A stretch of 64,000 bases of DNA from positions 806,001-870,000 of the forward strand of contig OX596335.1 in assembly GCA_951394405.1 (NCBI GenBank), in the 5' to 3' direction. A program made the position numbers and the translations under genes. Below, piece after piece: positions 58,570 to 64,000 of the stretch (position 1 is the stretch's first letter; every line of letters starts with the position of its first letter). The notes beneath the pieces are model-generated. The model was given only the letters and a program-made list of their open reading frames with translations. It did no database searches and had not been told where the DNA came from. The stretch comes from Coprinellus micaceus (taxonomy: Eukaryota > Basidiomycota > Agaricomycetes > Agaricales > Psathyrellaceae).

Positions 58570-59238
58570 TTAATGAAAGCCCTTTACCCCAGGGAGACTG
58601 CTCACCACCATTGGCATTGGACCTGGCCTTCCGTGGTGTTGCCCTACGACATAGCTGTGTGGAGGTGTACGATATCCTGGGTACATACCCGGGGACACGG
58701 GTGGGGATACGTACACCACTTGAGGGCTGTGAGCAGGGGTACCGTAGTGTTGTCCATGGTGAGGGACATGTGGAGCGTAGGATTGTGCCCTTCTGCGCTT
58801 GACGTCCCGATATGAAGGTGTCCCGTAGTAGCTACTGGGAATCGACCTGTTAGGATCGACCACCTGTGGGCGCGACTGGTTCCAGGGCAGTTGGTGGGCA
58901 GGGAAGCCTCCACCCAGGTGTGCTGGAGCAGACCGCATTGGCGGACTTGGGCGGATGTGCACGTAGTCGTCGTCAGACCCGTCGGATGAAGATGAGTCGT
59001 CTGAATCCGACGGCGGCTGCGGCCGAAATTGCTGAGGGCGCGGCCGCTGGAGTCGGCGACCAGAACGGTCGTGATGTCCTCGAGCGTCGTCGCGGCCAGG
59101 CATGTAGTCCGATGGAGGAGCCAGAGCGTTGGCGAATTGAGGTCGGTAGCCCTCCGTTTTGTCGACCCAGTTGGAGATGCGGCGTTGAGTCTGGAGGTAC
59201 CGCTCGTATGCCTCGGGAGAGTAGTCGTATTCCGTCAT
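58570..59238 (-). CDS. low-complexity protein of unknown function
   Basis: Single open frame of 222 residues. The N-terminus, MTEYDYSPEAYERYLQTQRR then ISNWVDKTEGY, is a compact, probably structured segment of a kind seen in other Agaricomycete proteins. The rest is rich in Pro, Ser, His, Tyr and Gln, with an acidic Ser/Asp run (SDSDDSSSSDGSDDDY) and repeated PP and HH pairs. No signal peptide or membrane segment. No function can be assigned. Confidence 0.7.
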   Translation of the reverse strand: MTEYDYSPEAYERYLQTQRRISNWVDKTEGYRPQFANALAPPSDYMPGRDDARGHHDRSGRRLQRPRPQQFRPQPPSDSDDSSSSDGSDDDYVHIRPSPPMRSAPAHLGGGFPAHQLPWNQSRPQVVDPNRSIPSSYYGTPSYRDVKRRRAQSYAPHVPHHGQHYGTPAHSPQVVYVSPPVSPGMYPGYRTPPHSYVVGQHHGRPGPMPMVVSSLPGVKGFH

Positions 59239-60209
59239 GGCGAAAGAGCGTAGATTAAGCGGAGATGATAGGAATAGGGAAGAACTCTGGAGAACGAGTC
59301 GTTGGGGAACAGGAGTGCCTCAGACGAGGCTTTTATATGTCGATGCAGGGACGAACACAGCGAGGTGTTGCCAAGGCAGCAGTACAAGTTGTAAACTCTC
59401 GGAGATGGGAGGGGGGCGCGAAGGCAATGCCCCAACAACGCAGGTCCTTTTATCAGCAGTGCATTCCCATTTATATCCCGTCCGCAATGAGGCCACAATC
59501 GGAGCGCCACTTTGGGGTGGCATTACTGCGTACATCTGGCGAGACCAAATTGTATAGAGCAGATAGGAATGGAGACTACAAGGGTCCCCAAATCCAAGCA
59601 ACTGGCTCGGCTTCCATCCTACTCTCTTTTGTTTTGAGCAGAGACTCCACGTTGTGTCATAAAGAACCCTCACCGAGATCCTGTCGAAGGTATGTGTGGA
59701 TGTTGATTCCAGTGGATATATCATGGTCAGATGGCACCGCGCACTCGCTGATGCATGAGGCAGGAGGCAGGAGGACTGAATCAACGTCCTGATGCGGAGG
59801 GCTGTGGTCGTCGCTGCGATCAACTCCGGTCGACGATGGCGGGGATCCGACATACCGATGCATACGCAACCCAAAAGGTCGTGAGTATGTAGCCTGTTGG
59901 TTGATAAGGTCGATCCAACAATGGGAGGCCTCGAAGAAACGTCGAGGAATGGAACAACTAATCAAGACTCACACGCACTATGTCCCTCCCAACCTGTTCG
60001 AATCCATCGCAGCTACCTAAATACGGTACAAATGACGGTGCCATGCCTAAAGTATTAACGAGATAAAGGGAGAGAAATACAGCGTCCATTCCATGAACAT
60101 TCCGGGGTTGCTTACCGATGCTAGCACTGGTAAGCATGTCTAACGAGGGAGAGGGTCCTGGCAGTGGAGGGTATATGAGTTCGGAAAGGGACTGAGGGTC
60201 TTCGGGAAA
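59239..60209. other. about 1 kb without a supported gene
   Basis: Lies between the start of the low-complexity gene and the stop of the repeat-precursor gene. It should contain the promoter of the former and the 3' UTR of the latter. Short frames only. Confidence 0.45.
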
Positions 60210-61033
60210 TCACGCATAGAGTTCGACGCCGTTCCCGTCCGACCTGACTGCGACCTCCAAAGGGATATGCTCCCGGATAACGACCTCATAGACTTCGTCC
60301 CTCTCCTCGATATGATCATGATCATCCTCCGAGTCGTCGTGGCGGTTGTAAAGCTCAATGCCATTTCCGTCGGACTTGGATGGAACCTCTTCTGGAATGC
60401 CTTGTCGGGCGACAACCTCGGGTTCTTCGCGGGCGTAGCGCTGGATTCCATTGCCATCGGACCTGGTGGGGACTTCTGCTGGGATACCCTGGCGAACGAA
60501 GATGTCGGACTCCTCACGGGCGTAGCGCTGGATGCCGTTCCCGTCCGACCTGGTGGGCACTTCCGCTGGGATGCCTTGACGAACGACAAGCTCGGGCTCC
60601 TCACGAGCGTAACGCTGGATACCGTTTCCGTCAGACCTGGTAGGGACCTCTGCTGGAATACCCTGGCGAACGACAAGTTCGGGTTCTTCACGAGCGTAAC
60701 GTTGGATGCCATTGCCGTCAGACCTGGTTGGGACTTCGGCAGGGATGCCCTGGCGGGCGTAGATCTGGCGGGCGGCGTCGTCCTTCCTCATTAAGCGCTC
60801 GTGGCGGCGACGGTAGCGCTTGATGCCATTGCCGTCTGACTGAACTGCGACCTCGACTGGGATATCCTGGCGGCCAAAGACAGCGTCGCTAAGTCCCTAT
60901 CACGAATAGGTCAATTGGAGGCCTTTGGTCGTGAATCTGGGGGGGAGCTTACTGCTGCGGGAGCTGGAGAAGCAAGCACTTGACCAGCGAGGACCGACAC
61001 GACGAGCAGAGCGAGAGATGATCGGAAGAACAT
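60210..61033 (-). CDS. secreted multi-repeat peptide precursor (KEP/RiPP-like)
   Basis: Two exons (61033-60953 and 60896-60210; 56-nt intron GTAAGC...GATAG with TTGAC branch site) give 255 residues. Exon 1 is almost exactly a signal peptide, MFFRSSLALLVVSVLAGQVL then ASPAPAA, with cleavage expected after ALA-like residues near 21. Mature sequence holds seven units of the form I-P-x-E-V-x-x-x-S-D-G-N-G-[IV]-x-x-Y. Units 2-5 are exact 29-residue tandem repeats (QGIPAEVPTRSDGNGIQRY plus an acidic spacer ending in R); units 1, 6 and 7 are divergent edge copies. Unit 1 is followed by a polybasic KRYRRRHER stretch suited to Kex2; later units are divided by single Arg (VVR-QG, VAR-QG). There are no cysteines. 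The architecture matches fungal Kex2-processed repeat proteins, including RiPP precursors and pheromone-like peptides. No tailoring enzyme gene is visible nearby. Confidence 0.82.
60405..60752 (-). repeat. four 87-bp tandem coding repeats
   Basis: Units 60752-60666, 60665-60579, 60578-60492 and 60491-60405 each encode 29 residues of the secreted precursor. Core peptide QGIPAEVPTRSDGNGIQRY is identical in all four. The codons differ: for example Ser is TCC, TCG, TCT, TCT, Asn AAT or AAC, and the two Gly codons vary among GGC, GGG, GGA and GGT. Only the acidic spacers vary in amino acids (EEPELVV, EEPELVV, EESDIFV, EEPEVVA). Confidence 0.9.
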
Positions 61034-62033
61034 GATGCTTCAGGAAATGCGAGCTTCAAGCAAGCAATTTGGATGGATGCTGGGTCGAGAATAAAAGAGG
61101 CAAAATGAAGGTAAAGAGGCTGCTGAAGGACGGCGCGCCTGCGGCCAAAGGCTTGAACGAACACTGTGGCGATTGTGAGCAAATAATCAGAATCAGCATC
61201 ATAGGTTTGCTTGGACTCACGGGAAGGAAGGGATGGAAGGGAAAGAAAGAAAGAAAGAACGAAGGCTGGGAAACTACCATGGGGACCGTGCGTGCTTTAC
61301 TTATAACCTCGAGGACATGCTGTGATGGTTGTGCTGCCCGGCGACAAGGAACTCTTGGGCCCGGTTACGGGTTATGAGAAATGGCAACCAACAAGCACCC
61401 ACACAGTGGGACCTACTACCTCCTATTTTTAGAGTTCACACGGCGCCAATCACCTAGCGAAAGTTATGATGTCAGTGCCCCAGGTTGCTGCCCAATTCGT
61501 TTAAAGTGTTCAATTCAGCTCAGACTACTTCGAGGATTGCAAACATCATGGAGCGAGAGAGAAGTAATCCAGTGGCGCCACCAAGGGAAATACTATTTTG
61601 AGAGTGAATAGCACAACCCAAAAGGCCACGAACCGAACGTTCTCGAAGGACTTCTACCCTCAGGTATACCCTAGCTGATTGGATCTCTGCCCCTTCCGCA
61701 CAAGGTCTATGTATACATTGGCAGCCACCTCGATTGCCGGCGGTGTTTAGATCCTAACGACCCAACTATGCGTTCAAGGTCATGGATAGCATGGCCTGGT
61801 AAATCGGCGAGTCCTAGAAGCACTTCTGGTAGTAGACATGGTGCACTCTCTTTCTCCCTGGCGTCCGAGTCGCCCTCGCCTTTTTGACCATTCGTGCAGT
61901 CAATATCCCGCCCAACCCCCGCCCTCACCTTCTCGACGGGGGCACTTGAGGTCTTCTGCTCTCACTCTCTCCGGTTTCGCCGTTCTGACCTCACGTTTCG
62001 TTCTCCAAAAGGCGGTTGGCCGCATTCGTTCTT
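61034..62033. other. 1 kb without a supported gene
   Basis: Promoter side of the repeat-precursor gene and 3' side of the ankyrin gene. Contains a (GAAA)n-like run (AAAGAAAGAAAGAACG near 61245). Short frames only. Confidence 0.45.
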
Positions 62034-64000
62034 TCATTCTCTAATACCCCTCCCAAGGAGCATTCGGACCGTGACCGAGTCCTCGTGGGCTGTGGTGGAG
62101 TCCTCACCATACCATTTTGCGACTTGAAGAGCAGTTTCCCCGCAGTGATCTGCCGCATAACACGCTTGAGTATCAGATGTGTCTACAGGAAACATGACGC
62201 ACTTTGTAAGGTGGGGTCGGCATTATGGTCCAATAGGCATTCTGCCACTTGTACCGCTTCATAGTCGCATGCAAAATGAAGAGGAGTGTCTCCGTATTTA
62301 TCTGAAGGGCGGACTTAAGCGCAAGCAAAAGAGCAAAGAAGACTGACACACCTTGTATGTTCGGGTCTGCATTTATGTCCAAGAGGTGTTCCGCAGCCTC
62401 GATGTGCCCCTTCCAAGATGCACGGTGAAGTGGGGTACGGCCCTCTGAATCTATGTTTGCCAAGTTAATCGTATAATTTCTAACTAGCCGCCTTTCCACA
62501 TGGGAACTCCGAACCTTTGATGTTGGGATCTGCACTGTGTGCCACCAGGATGCGAGCGATCTCAACCATGCCTTCCCAGGCGCAGACATGAAGCGCCGAG
62601 CTTAGATAGCCACCTGTGACTTCCATTTAATAGTGCAACTTCAAGTTGTACAGAGAGACTGCATGAAGCTCACCTTTCAAGTTGGGGTCTGCACCACACG
62701 AAAGCAGTCGGTTCACCAAGTCGGGGTCTCCCTGACCAATAGCCCAGGCAAGGGGGAAGGCGTACCAGCCCCAGTGATCCGAATCAGAGTGTGTCAGTTT
62801 TTCCAGAGTAGGTCGTCCTGTAGGATATGGTATATTCGCAGCATTAGAATGGGCATATTATTTGAAAAAGATGGGAAATACTGACCGACGACGTTTGGAT
62901 CAGCGCCCTTCTCCAGCAAAAGATAGACCATCTCCTTTGCGCCAAAGTGACATGCAACGTGGAGAGGAACCCTCATGCCCTGCCGGTGGGGACCTGCACC
63001 AAATCGCGATCAAAATCAAGCCGCCTTGTACTCCCATGAGTTGAGGACACACTTTTGAATTGCATGTTAACGTCGGCGCCTGCGTTCACTACCGCGCGGA
63101 TAAGTCCCCATTCCTTCGCACGGCAAGCGACTTCGAGCGGAGTCTGGTCCTCTAGTGGCGTTCGAGGATGGATGGCTCAGCCTCATCGACGGGAGGAAAG
63201 CTGGGGACATGTGCTTACCGTGCAATTTCTCCAGAATAGAGATGATCTCGTTGCCCTCCTCACTGGAAGGGGCCTCATCGTGGTCCAATGCATCTGCAAA
63301 GCCCGCCAAGTGCCTCACCGTAAAGGATTGCGAATAATTCTGGAAATAGGACGACCGGGAAGAGGCGGCTATGCAAATAGCCCGGTCGGCGATCCATATA
63401 TGATGCCTTGGGTTTGCAAAGAAGGGTCCTGCACGAGCCCTAGAGCGGAGAAAGTCACGAAGTGAGGTGTGCCAGAGTGTGACTGGTGCATGATCATCTC
63501 CTGGAACCTGGAGGATTGAATGTAGGTTGGTGAGGACGTTGGTGACTTGAAACGCCTTGACCTCCAGAAGATCTGCGATCTGAGCAATGGAAAGGGGCTG
63601 AGCTGCCAGTGCGATGGTGCTGACAATCTCGAGAAACAGAGGGAAGTGCCCGCAGGGTTCAATGATCTCCCTGTACAGCGCGTCAAAGTCTGGCTCCATC
63701 TCCAAGAGGAGTGGGAGGCGTTCCATCGGAGTGAGTCCATCCTTTGTGCTTGGGGCGAACAGCAGCCTGACGATGGTGGTCATGAAGATGTATGACCCTC
63801 CGATGTGTTTAACGAGCCTCCGTTTGTCCCTTCGCTCCGGCCAGGTTGGTGCGCAAGCAAGAACCCGGCCACGTTTCTCCTTCTCGATGGCCACATCCAG
63901 TGCAGTTGATATATCGTCGTCGGACGTGTGTTCGACGAGGTTGAGCAAGTGCACCTGGGACGACGCATGAAGTTCCCGGTGTATATGGTCCTCCACACGA
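62034..64000 (-). CDS. STAND (NACHT-like) ankyrin-repeat protein, 5'-truncated by window edge
   Basis: The visible part has eight exons: 64000-63219, 63151-63053, 62993-62886, 62817-62674, 62613-62515, 62450-62352, 62301-62203 and 62149-62034. The first encodes the C-terminal part of a NACHT-type module and winged-helix (VKHIGGSYIFMTTIVRLLF, IVSTIALAAQPLSIAQIADL, WHTSLRDFLRSRARAGPFF), typical of Agaricomycete NLR-like proteins. Each following exon encodes one ankyrin repeat, e.g. DQTPLEVACRAKEWGLIRAV, VPLHVACHFGAKEMVYLLLE, RTPLHRASWKGHIEAAEHLL, DTPLHFACDYEAVQVAECLL, each ending GADPN- or NADPN-like. These proteins are thought to act in non-self recognition and programmed cell death. The nucleotide-binding P-loop and N-terminal effector domain lie outside the window. 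Confidence 0.85.

Noticed and set aside
60405..60752. Regularly spaced repeats as a CRISPR array
   Set aside because: Units are contiguous coding repeats without unique spacers, in a eukaryotic genome.
60267..60794. 175-codon plus-strand ORF with repeated text
   Set aside because: It is the antisense shadow of the 87-bp coding repeats (period divisible by three keeps all frames open). The minus strand has the signal peptide, the intron and the conserved peptide.

Overview
This window is nuclear DNA of a filamentous basidiomycete, most likely an Agaricomycete. Introns are numerous and short (mostly 46-67 nt, GT-AG with a CTAAC/CTGAC-like branch site), genes are dense on both strands, and the families are typical of that group: the fungal HNH nuclease family, basidiomycete F-box/LRR proteins, DUF6533 membrane proteins, a STAND/ankyrin protein and PSP1. 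The exact genus cannot be fixed from the sequence. One 200-N scaffold gap is present (21033-21232). Exon boundaries given here were worked out by hand from splice signals, reading phase and family similarity.

Layout. 1-1473: no supported gene. 1474-5439 (-): Rgp1 arrestin-like Golgi GEF subunit. 5665-6989 (+): GT25 glycosyltransferase. 7229-8039: unresolved possible gene. 8413-9704 (+): HNH nuclease-domain protein. 10592-12865 (-): F-box remnant and an intact F-box protein. 13527-15961 (-): PSP1-domain protein. 15962-18174: empty. 18175-18546 (+): small C2H2 gene. 18792-22705 (+): decayed F-box gene split by a long inverted repeat that contains the scaffold gap. 23082 and 30056: two tRNA-Gly(TCC) genes in opposite orientation, flanking a 1,521-residue disordered protein (23835-28524, -). 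30414-34673 (+): RhoGEF. 34814-36918 (+): DUF4139 protein. 37361-39738 (-): Vps27, ESCRT-0. 39614-47711: tandem duplication of about 3.94 kb carrying two DUF6533-type membrane-protein genes and a stray copy of the first vps27 exon. 48241-49750 (+): GT31. 49958-50998 (-) and 51132-51683 (+): mitochondrial uL4 and cytosolic uS9, head to head. 52087-54437 (+): two-BRCT protein, perhaps Rap1-like. 54755-55362 (-): complex I B14.7/NDUFA11. 55467-57597 (+): EED/ESC, the WD40 subunit of PRC2. 58570-59238 (-): unknown low-complexity protein. 60210-61033 (-): secreted multi-repeat peptide precursor. 62034-64000 (-): STAND/ankyrin protein, cut by the window edge.

Most of the window is ordinary housekeeping: trafficking (Rgp1, Vps27, RhoGEF), glycosylation (GT25, GT31), translation (uL4m, uS9, tRNAs), respiration (NDUFA11) and chromatin/telomere functions (EED, BRCT protein). 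Accessory character is concentrated in the F-box zone (10.6-22.7 kb), the tandem duplication (39.6-47.7 kb) and the right end (60-64 kb). The best candidate for an undescribed system is the secreted repeat precursor at 60210-61033. Its 29-residue units keep the same peptide while their codons differ at silent positions, as expected if the repeated peptide is itself the product.
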